Shown: positions 15,444 through 24,764, counted from the first letter of the stretch. The stretch: 64,000 bases of DNA from an uncultured Collinsella sp. (GCA_900541205.1 UQIV01000009.1:1-64000), one strand, 5' to 3'. Numbers and translations are program-made. The notes: a model not told the origin generated them from the sequence alone.

Positions 15444-17324
15444 ATGCTCAATAATCACGAGGTCAATCTAACCGACGAGGAGGCTGCCGCCGAGGTCGCC
15501 CGCGTCGCGAAGACCTACCCCGTGGTGCGTTTGCTGTCGGCCGATCAGATTAAGAGCGAGCCTAACTGCCTGCTCGCCGGCAATCGGTGCCCTTGTCTGC
15601 GTCAGTCGAGTCTTGAGGCTTTGGCAGACTCCGATGAGGTGTCGGAGCAACTGCTCAACGATGGTGTTGAGTACCGCGCTCGCCTGCGCCCTCTGAAAGT
15701 CGAGGGCGAGCCTCACGTCCTGCTGATGGTGCGTCCGATCGATGAGCAAGAGGCTGCAGAAGAGGACCTCGTCTACACCGACGTGCTGACGAGTGTGCGC
15801 AATCGCCGATATTACGAGGAAAAGCTCCGTAGCGCCCGCATGAATGCCGGCGTTGCGGTGATCGACCTTGATGATTTTAGGGTCTTCAACGATACGTGTG
15901 GCCGTCATGCCGGCGACCTTGCGCTCGGTGCTGTGGCGACAGCCATACGCAGCGGAATTCGTTCGACTGACGAGCTTGTACGCTATGGCTGCGACAAGTT
16001 TGTGGTCGTCATGCCCAATATTCCCTCCGATGACTTCACCCGTCGCCTGCATCAGGTGTCCGATGCCGTTCATGCCACGATTGTTCCGGGCCATGAGTAC
16101 GTGAGCTTGACGGCATGTGTTGGTGGCGTTCGCATTCATGGCGAGACGGTCGATGAGGGAGTTGGCCGCGCTGTCCAGTTATTGAGCCGCGCTAAGGCAA
16201 AAGCCGGTACGGTCGTGACCGATGCCGATTCCATCGAAGCCTTCCAAAGCGAAAAGCCTTTGGTGCTTATTGTCGATGACTCCGAAATGAACCGAGCCAT
16301 TCTCAACGAGATGCTCAAGGACGAGTATTGCATCCTCGAGGCCGCCAACGGTCGTACGGCGCTCGACATGGTCGACCGCTATGGCGATGAGTTGTCGCTC
16401 GTACTGCTGGATATTGTCATGCCGGGCATAAGCGGCTTTGAGGTGCTGGCCGATCTGTCGCGCCGATCGGGTATCGACAATCTGCCTTTCATCATGATTT
16501 CGAGCGAAGACTCCGATGATATGGTTCTGCGCGCGTACGAGCTGGGCGCCTCGGACTATATCAACCGCCCGTTTGACTCCCGTGTCGTGCGCCGCCGTGT
16601 AAGCAACACCATCCGCCTATACGCCAAACAGCGCCGCCTGACGAACCTGCTGTCCCAGCAGTACAACGAGCGCGTCAAGAACAGTCGCATGCTCATCGAC
16701 ATCATGGCCGGCGTCATGGAGCTTCGCAATGGCGAGAGCGGCAGGCACGTTACGAACATCGAGAAGCTGACCGAGCTGCTGCTTGGCTGTCTGGTCCAGC
16801 GTAGCGGCACGATCTCCCTCGACAATGAGGAACGCTCTACGATTGCCCTGGCTTCGGCGCTGCACGATATCGGCAAGATGTCGATTGACGATGCAATTCT
16901 CAACAAACCCGGGCGCCTTACGCCCGAGGAGTTCGAGATTATGAAGACGCATACCACGATCGGCGCCGACATGTTGCTTGAGCTGGGCCGCCATCACGTC
17001 GGCAATGCGCTTATGGAATATGCGTACCAGATTGCGCGTTGGCATCACGAGCGCTGGGACGGCAAGGGCTATCCCGATGGCCTTAAGGGCGACGAGATTC
17101 CCATTGCCGCGCAGGTGGTCTCGGTGGCCGACGTGTATGATGCGCTGACGAGCGTGCGCGTGTACAAGGACGCTATCCCGCACAAGGAGGCGATCCAGAT
17201 GATCCTGGACGGTAAGTGCGGCACCTTTAACCCGCTGCTGCTCGATTGCCTACTCGAGGTGCAAGACCAAATTGCCGAGACGTTGGCACGCCCCGCTGAC
17301 GTCGTCGCGTTTCCCACGATTTAG
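15444..17324 (+). CDS. Degenerate GGDEF - receiver - HD-GYP signalling protein
   Basis: A 626-residue cytoplasmic regulator. An N-terminal region (1-105) of unknown fold is followed by a GGDEF-like domain (about 108-235) whose signature is GCDKF at 183-187, so it should not make c-di-GMP. A receiver domain (about 273-392) has phosphoacceptor Asp323 in LLDIVMPG, but the conserved Lys is replaced in YINRPFD. A C-terminal HD-GYP phosphodiesterase domain has HDIGK (His474, Asp475) and GKGYPDG (542-544). The likely role is c-di-GMP hydrolysis controlled by phosphorelay. ATG 15444 has an AAAGGG site. An HPt gene follows 23 bases downstream; no histidine kinase is nearby. Confidence 0.92.
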   Translation: MLNNHEVNLTDEEAAAEVARVAKTYPVVRLLSADQIKSEPNCLLAGNRCPCLRQSSLEALADSDEVSEQLLNDGVEYRARLRPLKVEGEPHVLLMVRPIDEQEAAEEDLVYTDVLTSVRNRRYYEEKLRSARMNAGVAVIDLDDFRVFNDTCGRHAGDLALGAVATAIRSGIRSTDELVRYGCDKFVVVMPNIPSDDFTRRLHQVSDAVHATIVPGHEYVSLTACVGGVRIHGETVDEGVGRAVQLLSRAKAKAGTVVTDADSIEAFQSEKPLVLIVDDSEMNRAILNEMLKDEYCILEAANGRTALDMVDRYGDELSLVLLDIVMPGISGFEVLADLSRRSGIDNLPFIMISSEDSDDMVLRAYELGASDYINRPFDSRVVRRRVSNTIRLYAKQRRLTNLLSQQYNERVKNSRMLIDIMAGVMELRNGESGRHVTNIEKLTELLLGCLVQRSGTISLDNEERSTIALASALHDIGKMSIDDAILNKPGRLTPEEFEIMKTHTTIGADMLLELGRHHVGNALMEYAYQIARWHHERWDGKGYPDGLKGDEIPIAAQVVSVADVYDALTSVRVYKDAIPHKEAIQMILDGKCGTFNPLLLDCLLEVQDQIAETLARPADVVAFPTI

Positions 17325-17347
17325 TTTGACCAAAGGAGTTTTAATCC

Positions 17348-17704
17348 ATGATTTCCATGCGTGAGGCGTATGAGAAGATCGGCGCTAATTATGATGACGC
17401 GTGCGCTCGGCTGATGGGCGGGGAAATGCTTGCCCGTTTTGCCCTCAAGTTTTTGGATGACGAGAGCATGGACAAGCTGGAGGCCGCCATGGCGGCAGGA
17501 GACGCCGAAGGTGCGTTTATGGCAGCGCACACGCTCAAGGGCGTGAGCCAGAACCTGGGATTCGATAATCTGTACGAGCCGGCGGTTGTGGTGACCGAAG
17601 CACTGCGCGGCGCCGATGCCGTTGACGGCGCTCGCGAGGGAATGCATGCGTTGCAGCAGCAATATGCGGCAACGATGTCAGCCCTGCGCGAGGCGGCCGA
17701 ATAA
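17348..17704 (+). CDS. HPt phosphotransfer protein
   Basis: A 118-residue stand-alone histidine phosphotransfer domain. AAHTLKGVSQNLGF contains the phospho-accepting His61. The surrounding four-helix pattern, including FALKFLDDESMDKLEAAMAAGD before the His, is typical. AAAGGAG precedes the ATG. It follows the HD-GYP receiver protein by 23 bases, so the two are almost certainly one operon and likely phosphotransfer partners. The kinase that feeds them is not in this window. Confidence 0.93.
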   Translation: MISMREAYEKIGANYDDACARLMGGEMLARFALKFLDDESMDKLEAAMAAGDAEGAFMAAHTLKGVSQNLGFDNLYEPAVVVTEALRGADAVDGAREGMHALQQQYAATMSALREAAE

Positions 17705-17728
17705 GAGCTTGCGGGCCTTGATGACTAT

Positions 17729-17792
17729 GAGAGTGGATAATCTCCCGTTTTAGGCCCGGTGGCGGCCTCAAAGTGGGAGATTATCCACTCTC
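17729..17792. repeat. Long inverted repeat, 18-bp perfect arms
   Basis: GAGAGTGGATAATCTCCC at 17729-17746 is exactly complemented at 17775-17792. The 28-base loop contains AGGCC/GGCCT. The end of the arm, ATCCACTCTC, recurs directly downstream at 17812-17821. The architecture resembles the repeat at 13324, with unrelated sequence. Confidence 0.8.
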
Positions 17793-17880
17793 GTTCGATA
17801 CGTGTCCAAAAATCCACTCTCACCCCTTCCGATTAGTGAATGGCCTATGCGCACTGGCGGGGCTTTCCGCATGCAATCTA

Positions 17881-17914
17881 TATCGTTGTTCGATAAACTG
17901 TTCGAATAACGATA
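17881..17914. promoter_or_regulatory. Predicted operator upstream of the DUF2975/XRE operon
   Basis: Two inverted copies of TATCGTTNTTCGA form a dyad (TATCGTTGTTCGATAA at 17881-17896 and its near complement at 17899-17914). The first copy matches, with two changes, the sequence at 18925-18940 on the other strand in front of the ABC operon. The encoded XRE protein is the obvious candidate binder. Confidence 0.6.
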
Positions 17915-17934
17915 GAGTCGATGAGGGTGAGTGT

Positions 17935-18495
17935 ATGTCCAACAGCGTTCAGCGTATGGCCAAGGCGGGCGAAAATATCAGGAAGCTTGGTTTTTGCATG
18001 GCAGCCGTTTTTGCAGGGATGCTCGTCGCTTTTGCCGCGTTGGTTGTTTACGTGATTTGGTATGCGGTTGAAAACGTTGCTTCTGTCGATTCTATTGGTG
18101 TCGTGACACTTCTCAATGGCGGGTGCATCGTTATCCCAAGCGGACTGTGCCTGGCACTCGTTGTGGGTATTTCGCTTGTCGTTTTGTGCGGGATCAGCCG
18201 TAACATCTCGCGGGGCGTCTCGCCCTTTACCAAGACGCATGTGCGGCTTATCCGTGTTCTTGCGCTTGCCTTTGCTGTTAACGCCGCGGTTTCGCTTATT
18301 GGTGCCTACGGATCGGTCAATCTTACCATTGGTGGGCTGGAGCTTTACATCGTGCCTCATTCCTTCGTTATTGAGATTTGCCAAGGCACTACCTTTGATA
18401 CGGGATCGTTTATCGGCGCAGTTGTCTGTTTGTTTATCTCGGCGATCTGGAGTTATGCCTCGCTGCTCCAAGAGCAGTCTGACGAGCTTGTGTAG
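17935..18495 (+). CDS. DUF2975 four-helix membrane protein
   Basis: A 186-residue integral membrane protein with four predicted helices, near residues 20-42, 58-85, 105-125 and 150-175. It matches the DUF2975 family in layout, including GCGISRNISRGVSPFTKTHVRLIR-like basic sequence between helices two and three (VSPFTKTHVRLIRV). DUF2975 genes are commonly followed by a small XRE regulator, as here, 8 bases downstream. ATG 17935 follows GAGGGTGAG. The biochemical role of the family is unknown; pairing with a regulator suggests a membrane sensor or anti-regulator. Confidence 0.85.
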   Translation: MSNSVQRMAKAGENIRKLGFCMAAVFAGMLVAFAALVVYVIWYAVENVASVDSIGVVTLLNGGCIVIPSGLCLALVVGISLVVLCGISRNISRGVSPFTKTHVRLIRVLALAFAVNAAVSLIGAYGSVNLTIGGLELYIVPHSFVIEICQGTTFDTGSFIGAVVCLFISAIWSYASLLQEQSDELV

Positions 18496-18503
18496 GAGGA
18501 AAC

Positions 18504-18833
18504 ATGAGCTATCTCATCATCGAGCTTGAGACGCAGCTGCTTAAGACCGGAAAGACCAGCGCCGATCTGATTCGGGCGACGGGGCATACTCCGGCTAATA
18601 TTTCAAAGCTTAGAAACGGAAAGATAAAAGCTATTCGCCTAAAGACGCTTCTCGATATCTGTGATGAGCTTGATTGTCAACCGGGAGATATTATTCAGCG
18701 CGTGAGCGAGAAAGAGCTTGAGGAGCTTATTGTCGAGCGCGCAAAAAATGTCGTGAGACAGATGCGGGATGTCGGAGGCAACGAGGCGTCGCTTCCGACA
18801 TCAGTCTTTGCTGTAGATTTGAGCGACGAGTAG
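18504..18833 (+). CDS. XRE-family transcriptional regulator (YozG-like HTH)
   Basis: A 109-residue protein with an N-terminal Cro/C1-type helix-turn-helix (residues about 8-68). The recognition region is GHTPANISKLRNGKIKAIRLKTLLDICDELDCQPGDII, the pattern of the HTH_26 group. A charged helical tail follows. An AGGAGG-like site lies just before the ATG. It is co-transcribed with the DUF2975 gene and a terminator follows. The shared motif at 17881 and 18925 suggests that it controls both its own operon and the ABC exporter. Confidence 0.9.
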   Translation: MSYLIIELETQLLKTGKTSADLIRATGHTPANISKLRNGKIKAIRLKTLLDICDELDCQPGDIIQRVSEKELEELIVERAKNVVRQMRDVGGNEASLPTSVFAVDLSDE

Positions 18834-18874
18834 CATAAAGCGAACGACTATAACGAAATATCAGCGTAAAGGGG

Positions 18875-18903
18875 CCCGTGTCTAACACGGGTTCTTTCTT
18901 TTA
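18875..18903 (+). terminator. Terminator after the XRE gene
   Basis: CCCGTGT and ACACGGG enclose a 3-base loop and are followed by TTCTTTCTTTT. Confidence 0.85.
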
Positions 18904-18910
18904 GATTATC

Positions 18911-18960
18911 TTGACAAATAATAGTTATCGAAAAACAATAACAACTGATGAAAACGATAA
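18911..18960 (+). promoter_or_regulatory. Promoter with overlapping XRE-type operator
   Basis: TTGACA at 18911-18916 is followed after 17 bases by AACAAT (18934-18939). TTATCGAAAAACAATA (18925-18940), the complement of the 16-bp motif at 17881, covers the spacer and the -10. A second half-like copy, GATGAAAACGATAA, lies at 18947-18960. This layout predicts repression of the ABC operon. Confidence 0.6.
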
Positions 18961-18975
18961 AAAAGAAGGAACGAT

Positions 18976-19737
18976 TTGAGCGGTTTTGATATCAAGCAGA
19001 ACGGGAGGCCAATGAACGCATCAACGATAAAGTTATCAAAGGTGTCAAAGCGCTATGGGAAACGGCGTGTGTTGCATGATGTTTCCTTCGAGGTGCACCA
19101 GTCTGAGCTCTGTGCCCTTGTTGGTGCAAATGGAGCGGGCAAAAGCACGCTCATTATAATCGTATTGGGCCTCTGTGGGCCATCGTCGGGGAGCGTGGAG
19201 CTCTTTGGAGGCAAGTCGAAAAGAGAGCTCAGCCTGATGCGGGCGCGTGTCGGCTATGTGCCAGATTCCAGCGGAGCATACCAATCCCTCAGCGCGGTTG
19301 AGAATCTTCGGATCCGATGTGCGGAATGGGGGCTTGATGAGAATCGTGAGGTTCCTCGCGTTTTGAACCTAGTTGGACTGGATGCCGATGAAAAAAAGAG
19401 CGTGAGCAGTTTTTCTCTGGGAATGAAACGGCGACTGGATATAGCTACGGCTTTGTTGGGTGACACTGACCTGCTTATTTTTGATGAGCCAGCAAACGGG
19501 TTGGACCCGCTGGGCATCGAGAGTATATGGGCCCTTATCGGTCGATTGAATCGAGAGCAGGGTAAGACCATGCTCATCTCTAGTCATGATTTGGATGAGT
19601 TGGCATCGGTTGCAACAAGCTGCCTGTTTATTCATGACGGCGAACTGCTAAAAAAGGAATCGATGGACGTCATAAGGGATGAGGCGTCGTCCCTAAAAGA
19701 GTATTACAGGCGCTTGATGAAGGCGGTCTCGCTATGA
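18976..19737 (+). CDS. ABC-2 exporter ATP-binding protein (BcrA-like)
   Basis: A nucleotide-binding subunit of up to 253 residues, first gene of a three-gene exporter. Walker A is GANGAGKST, the signature is SFSLGMKRRLDIA (the degenerate form seen in BcrA and lantibiotic-immunity ATPases), and Walker B is LLIFDEPANGLDP, followed by the ISSHDLDEL switch. The TTG at 18976 has AGAAGGA upstream; ATG 19012 with GGGAGG is an alternative start that gives MNASTIKLSKVSKRYG. The last four bases overlap the next gene (ATGA). Role: ATP-driven export or peptide-antibiotic self-protection; substrate unknown. Confidence 0.92.
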   Translation: MSGFDIKQNGRPMNASTIKLSKVSKRYGKRRVLHDVSFEVHQSELCALVGANGAGKSTLIIIVLGLCGPSSGSVELFGGKSKRELSLMRARVGYVPDSSGAYQSLSAVENLRIRCAEWGLDENREVPRVLNLVGLDADEKKSVSSFSLGMKRRLDIATALLGDTDLLIFDEPANGLDPLGIESIWALIGRLNREQGKTMLISSHDLDELASVATSCLFIHDGELLKKESMDVIRDEASSLKEYYRRLMKAVSL

Positions 19738-20558
19738 AGCGGGCGATCCATCCCATAAAGGCAGATATGATGCGTTTGCACAGGATATTTCCGGCGAAGT
19801 TTGGTCTTGCGCTTATGCTGGCGTTCGGCCTTCTCTTCGGCATCTTTCTAAAAAACGGAACAACGTTGCTCGCCTTTGGCAATAGCGTTTTTGGGGAGGA
19901 TATTGGTTTCTGCTGGAATGTAATCGATCCTTCTGCACCCGATGAGTCCCTTGTGCGCAGTGCTTTTGCCGGCACCTCTCTGTTCGTTCCGCTCATCGTT
20001 TGCCTGGTAATTCTACAGGAGCGTGGCTATGAAGAGGGCTGCCGAATTTCTTTGGCAAGAGGTCTCAACCGCTTTTATGGGGCTCTAGCCCATGCATTTT
20101 CGTCTGCTTTAATAATTGGCGCAGCATATTGTGCGCTTTGCCTTCTTCTGTTTGCAATAGCCATAATACGTGTAGGGCATAACTACTCGCACGAAATGCT
20201 AACTGCATTTTTGCCTGCGATGATAATCAACGCCGTATTGGTGATATCGGTTGCGTTGGAGACGGTGACCATCTATCGGATTACAAGCAGCGCCGTATTT
20301 AGCGGGGCTGTGGTAATAATCGGATTTGTCATGAGCTTGACGCTCTACGGAACTTACCTTCAGACGCCCATACCGTCCTTGCGATGGATCTTCTTTCTTC
20401 CGGGGTCGTACCTTGGAGTCGGATGTGCCCTTGGGTATAGCGATATGGGGCAGCTGACGCTTCTGGGATATGGCGCGGCAGCCAGCTGTCTATCGGTATT
20501 GATTTACGCTCTCGTGAGCTTTCGTGCTGGGGGTGTGCTCAATGGCTCGTCAGACTAG
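19734..20558 (+). CDS. ABC-2 type permease subunit 1
   Basis: A 274-residue membrane protein with six predicted helices; the first (LALMLAFGLLFGIFL) lies near residue 25 and the last near 245-268. It overlaps the ATPase gene by 4 bases and the next permease gene by 17, a tightly coupled arrangement. It has no strong motif beyond the ABC-2 layout, with a large external loop after helix one. With the next gene it should form the heterodimeric membrane channel. Confidence 0.82.
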   Translation: MKRAIHPIKADMMRLHRIFPAKFGLALMLAFGLLFGIFLKNGTTLLAFGNSVFGEDIGFCWNVIDPSAPDESLVRSAFAGTSLFVPLIVCLVILQERGYEEGCRISLARGLNRFYGALAHAFSSALIIGAAYCALCLLLFAIAIIRVGHNYSHEMLTAFLPAMIINAVLVISVALETVTIYRITSSAVFSGAVVIIGFVMSLTLYGTYLQTPIPSLRWIFFLPGSYLGVGCALGYSDMGQLTLLGYGAAASCLSVLIYALVSFRAGGVLNGSSD

Positions 20559-21360
20559 AAGATTTCTTCATTCAGAATTGAAGCATGTGAGCAAATGGAC
20601 GTACGCCTTAATCCTGGTAATTTATGCGTGCGTGGTGGTATTGCAGCTTAATTCTTTCCCGATGTGGTTCTGTAGCCTCCGTGAGAACAGTTTCTTGGGC
20701 TTTTTCCCAGACCCGACGCTTCGGCTGTCGGCAGAGGATGTCCTTCTATTTGGTAATGCAGAGGTTTTTCGCGGGCTGCTGTTCAACGTAGCCCCGTTGG
20801 CTCATGCATTGTTCTTTCCGTTCATCGCGGCTTGCATTGTGCCGCGCTTTGTCAGTTCGGGCTTTATTGAGGAACCGTGGGGGTTGTCGGAGGCTCGGGG
20901 AGGGAAGCGTGTGCGCGCTATCGTTGCGCGAGTGGTGCTGTCTTCTTTTGCCCTTTTGGGCGCGTTTATCCTGTCGAGTGTCGTTTTGTACTGCCTTAAC
21001 TGCGCGATCGTTTTAGATGCTCAGCAGTATTTCGACCTGAATATTTTTTGCTATCGACTTCTTCTGGCGAGTGTCGTCTGCCTTGCATACGTGGTCTCTT
21101 GCGTGATCGCTGTTTCCTATTTTGGGTCCGGTTTCGGTCCGATTGGCATGCTGTTGCTTGTCAACGTTGTAGCGATCTACATACAGCTCGGGGCCAATTC
21201 CATGCTTCCGCTTCCAGCCTCGATGCTCATGTGGATTTGTGGCGTGACCCCGTTGGGGAATGGTCAATGCATTTCGATTCTAATTGACTGCCTCATAAAC
21301 GTAGCAAGTGTTTTTGCCATTTGCTTTGCCGTCGACCGATTGCGGTCGAGATTTCTTTGA
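20542..21360 (+). CDS. ABC-2 type permease subunit 2
   Basis: A 272-residue membrane protein with about six helices and a long external segment after helix one (about 40-75). The ATG at 20542 is preceded by GGGGGTG; a GTG at 20524 would add six residues. It ends the exporter operon, with a strong G/C hairpin downstream. The two permeases are not close copies of each other, which supports a heterodimer. Confidence 0.8.
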   Translation: MARQTRRFLHSELKHVSKWTYALILVIYACVVVLQLNSFPMWFCSLRENSFLGFFPDPTLRLSAEDVLLFGNAEVFRGLLFNVAPLAHALFFPFIAACIVPRFVSSGFIEEPWGLSEARGGKRVRAIVARVVLSSFALLGAFILSSVVLYCLNCAIVLDAQQYFDLNIFCYRLLLASVVCLAYVVSCVIAVSYFGSGFGPIGMLLLVNVVAIYIQLGANSMLPLPASMLMWICGVTPLGNGQCISILIDCLINVASVFAICFAVDRLRSRFL

Positions 21361-21398
21361 TTGTTTGTGAGGGATAATCATACCGAGCATACCAAATA

Positions 21399-21441
21399 CA
21401 GGGGGGGGCGGGCACCGTGGCTGGTGTCCGCCCCCCCCCTG
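21399..21441. terminator. G/C-run hairpin between convergent operons
   Basis: CAGGGGGGGGCGG pairs with CCGCCCCCCCCCTG around a short inner stem ACC/GGT. It lies between the convergent ABC exporter and amidotransferase genes. The long G and C runs are unusual and prone to slippage. Confidence 0.7.
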
Positions 21442-21474
21442 GCATGGAAGGTTTAAGCCTGTGTGATTCGCGAG

Positions 21475-22284
21475 CTAGCGGGCCTGCTTGACCTTTGCCG
21501 CTGCCTCGACAAACGACTTCCACAGGTTAAAGTCGGTCTCGAGCGTCTTCCACGTGTACTCAGGGTGCCATTGCACGCCTAGACAGAATGGCTGGCCTTC
21601 GACCTCGATGCACTCGGGAACGCCGTCGGTTGCCTTGGCGACCAAGCGCGTGCTTTTACCCAGACGGTCGACGCAGCAGTGATGTGCCGAGTTGGTCTGG
21701 ATCAGCCTGGCGCCGCCAACCGCGCGCTCCAGCAGCGAGCCCGGCACGACCTCGACGGGGTGCACGGGATCGTTGAGCACGTGGGTATGGCGCCATTGCG
21801 TGCGGCCCTCGCGCGCACCCAGGCTCGGCACGTCCATGCACAGGGTACCGCCGGTGGCGACGTTGAGCAGCTGCGTGCCGCGGCAGGTGGTAAAGAGCGG
21901 CTTTTTGGCGCGGAGCACCTCGTCGACCAGCTTAAACTCAAAGCTATCGCGGATCTCGCAGCAGAGGGTGGGGTCGTAGGGTCGATCATCGCCCCAACGT
22001 TTGGGATTGACATCGGGACCGCCGGGAATGGCGATGCCGTCGGCGATATCAACGTAATGACGGATGACCTCAATGTCCTCGGTGATGGACATCTGCAGCG
22101 GCAGGCCGCCGGCGGCAAGAATGGCGTCGACAAAGACACTCGCGATTTCCTCATTGGGGGAGAGCATCTCGGTTAAAAACGGCTCTGCCTCTTCCCAACG
22201 AGCCGCGACGAGGATGAGTGGGCGGTCGGCGGGGGCGACGTCGACGTGCGGGGTGTAGGACGATGAAGTGCGAGTTCCGATCAT
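21475..22284 (-). CDS. Class I glutamine amidotransferase-like (peptidase C26, PuuD-like) hydrolase
   Basis: A 269-residue gamma-glutamyl hydrolase family protein. The nucleophile Cys is in FTTCRGTQLLNVATGG, the oxyanion region is PGGPDVNP, and the catalytic His-Glu pair is in GVQWHPEYTW. Relatives cleave gamma-glutamyl-GABA or other gamma-glutamyl amides and release glutamate. It lies 51 bases downstream of a polar amino acid ABC importer on the same strand, which suggests supply or salvage of glutamyl compounds. The ribosome binding site is weak. The exact substrate is not determined. Confidence 0.9.
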   Translation of the reverse strand: MIGTRTSSSYTPHVDVAPADRPLILVAARWEEAEPFLTEMLSPNEEIASVFVDAILAAGGLPLQMSITEDIEVIRHYVDIADGIAIPGGPDVNPKRWGDDRPYDPTLCCEIRDSFEFKLVDEVLRAKKPLFTTCRGTQLLNVATGGTLCMDVPSLGAREGRTQWRHTHVLNDPVHPVEVVPGSLLERAVGGARLIQTNSAHHCCVDRLGKSTRLVAKATDGVPECIEVEGQPFCLGVQWHPEYTWKTLETDFNLWKSFVEAAAKVKQAR

Positions 22285-22335
22285 AGGTGTAGCTTTCGAG
22301 TTTGGATGGGCATGGCGGGCGGGTGGGCAGTCTGG

Positions 22336-23100
<765 letters not shown>

Positions 23101-23136
23101 GGTGCTCGGCTCCTTATGATTCGAAATGGTAAAGCG

Positions 23137-23970
23137 TTAGCGGATGATGGTCGCGCCGGTCTTGTGCGAAACGTAGACAGCGGCCTTGTTAATCGCGACG
23201 TTGATGAGGATGTAGATGACCGCGATTACCAGGTAGACCGACACGAGAGCGTCGTAGTTGGTAATGAGCACGCGGGCGTTTTGCATGAGGTCGGGGTAGC
23301 TCACCACGTAGGCGACGGTGGTGTCCTTGACTACGACCACAAGCTGCGAAATCAACGACGGAATGATAAATCGAATCGCCTGCGGCAACACGATTTTAAA
23401 GGTGATTTTAGCCTTGGAGAGACCAAGCGCCTGGGCCGCCTCGACCTGCCCGCGCGGTACGGCGTTGACGCCGGCACGGAAGATCTCGGCAAGTACGCCG
23501 GCTGCAGCGAGCGCGACAGGAAGCGTGAGCATCCAAAACGACGGCAGCGCAATCTTGTACTGAGGCAGCACCAAAAAGAAGAAGTAGATGAACAGCAGGC
23601 TCGGCACGCCGCGGAAGAAGTCGGTGAGCACACGGCAGGCCAGCTGCAGCGGCTTAATGTCGCTCGTGCGGCCGAGCATAAGGCCTAAGCCCAGCACCAG
23701 CGCGATGGCGCCAGCGGTGAGTGCGACTTTAACGGTGCCCTCAAAGCCGGCAAGTAGGAACTTCCAGGTGGTGAGGTGCGTAAAGAAATACCAATAGTGG
23801 ACCGAAAGCTGGCCGGTCACATAAAAGCGCTGCAACACGAGGACGACGAGCGCGGCGACGGCCACAAGCGAGATGGCGGTGCCGATGCGAATCTTGGTGC
23901 GCATCTTGGGGCCGGGAGCCTCGTAGAGCGCATCGCGCATGGTGAGCGCGGAGGTGGAGTGCTTGCTCAT
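23137..23970 (-). CDS. Polar amino acid ABC importer permease (GlnP-like) 2
   Basis: A 277-residue permease. After a cytoplasmic N-terminus and first helix near 30-47, the conserved HisM/GlnP block is present: FFRGVPSLLFIYF, the EAA loop AEIFRAGVNAVPRGQVEAAQALGLSKAKITFKIVLPQAIR, and KDTTVAYVVSYPDL. The ATG overlaps the stop codon of the upstream permease gene (ATGA), indicating translational coupling. It forms a heterodimer with the neighbouring permease. Confidence 0.93.
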   Translation of the reverse strand: MSKHSTSALTMRDALYEAPGPKMRTKIRIGTAISLVAVAALVVLVLQRFYVTGQLSVHYWYFFTHLTTWKFLLAGFEGTVKVALTAGAIALVLGLGLMLGRTSDIKPLQLACRVLTDFFRGVPSLLFIYFFFLVLPQYKIALPSFWMLTLPVALAAAGVLAEIFRAGVNAVPRGQVEAAQALGLSKAKITFKIVLPQAIRFIIPSLISQLVVVVKDTTVAYVVSYPDLMQNARVLITNYDALVSVYLVIAVIYILINVAINKAAVYVSHKTGATIIR

Positions 23971-24626
23971 CGGAGGATCCTCACCTTCTTATCGATATAG
24001 TTGCCAATGTGACTCACCACAAAGGCCGTGCCCAGGTAGCCGAGTGCCGAGATAAAGAACGCGGCGACGCCGCCGAGCGAGCGGGTATTGATGTAGCTCA
24101 CCACGCCGGTGAGCTCTTGCGGCTTAAGCGGCACCTGACTGCCCAAGGCAGTAGTGAGCATGACGGCGATAAAGAGGTTCGTCATGGGCAGCACGCTCGA
24201 GCGCAGCGCCTGCGGAATCACGATCTTGGCGAGGATACGGCTGAAGCTCATGCCCAGCGAGCGGGCGGCTTCCACCTGACCGACGCCAACGGTGTTGATG
24301 CCACTCATGAAGTTCTCGGAGCCAAAGGCAGAACCCAAGAGTACTGTGGCGACGATAACGCAGGTGCGGTAGGGCAGGACGACCTTGAGCGGCGGCAGTG
24401 CGTAGACGACGATGATGAGCAGCGCGATGCCGGGGATGTTACGGAAGACCTGGACATACAGGTCGCCAAAGACGCGCAGCGGCTTGAGCGGCGACACGCG
24501 CATCACAGTGACGGCGACGGCCAGCACCATGGCGATGACAAACGACTCAAGCGTCATGCCCCAGGTTGCTAGCAGCGCGTCGATATAGTTCTGGCCATAG
24601 AGCGACCAGAGCTCGGAGAGACTCAT
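23967..24626 (-). CDS. Polar amino acid ABC importer permease (GlnP-like) 1
   Basis: A 219-residue permease of the HisQ/GlnP family with about five helices. It has the typical VQVFRNIPGIALLIIV and the EAA-loop region MSGINTVGVGQVEAARSLGMSFSRILAKIVIPQALR. GGGAGG precedes the ATG at 24626. A hairpin at 24650 lies between it and the substrate-binding protein gene, so membrane subunits may be made in lower amounts than the binding protein. Confidence 0.93.
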   Translation of the reverse strand: MSLSELWSLYGQNYIDALLATWGMTLESFVIAMVLAVAVTVMRVSPLKPLRVFGDLYVQVFRNIPGIALLIIVVYALPPLKVVLPYRTCVIVATVLLGSAFGSENFMSGINTVGVGQVEAARSLGMSFSRILAKIVIPQALRSSVLPMTNLFIAVMLTTALGSQVPLKPQELTGVVSYINTRSLGGVAAFFISALGYLGTAFVVSHIGNYIDKKVRILR

Positions 24627-24649
24627 GCGGACCTCCCGCCGATAAGGAA

Positions 24650-24678
24650 AGGGGCTCCCGTGTGTACGGAAGCCCCGA
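24650..24678 (-). terminator. Attenuator-like hairpin inside the amino acid importer operon
   Basis: GGGGCTCCCGT and ACGGAAGCCCC pair imperfectly around a short loop. On the minus strand it is followed by TTTCCTT. It sits between the binding-protein gene and the permease genes, the usual place for partial termination. Confidence 0.7.
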
Positions 24679-24764
24679 CAACTCAGTGAGGAAACAGTTT
24701 AGCGCAATAAAGCGCATCGTGCGTTTCCGTATGGTTTCGTTGCGGCCGTTACCAGGCTCGCTGC

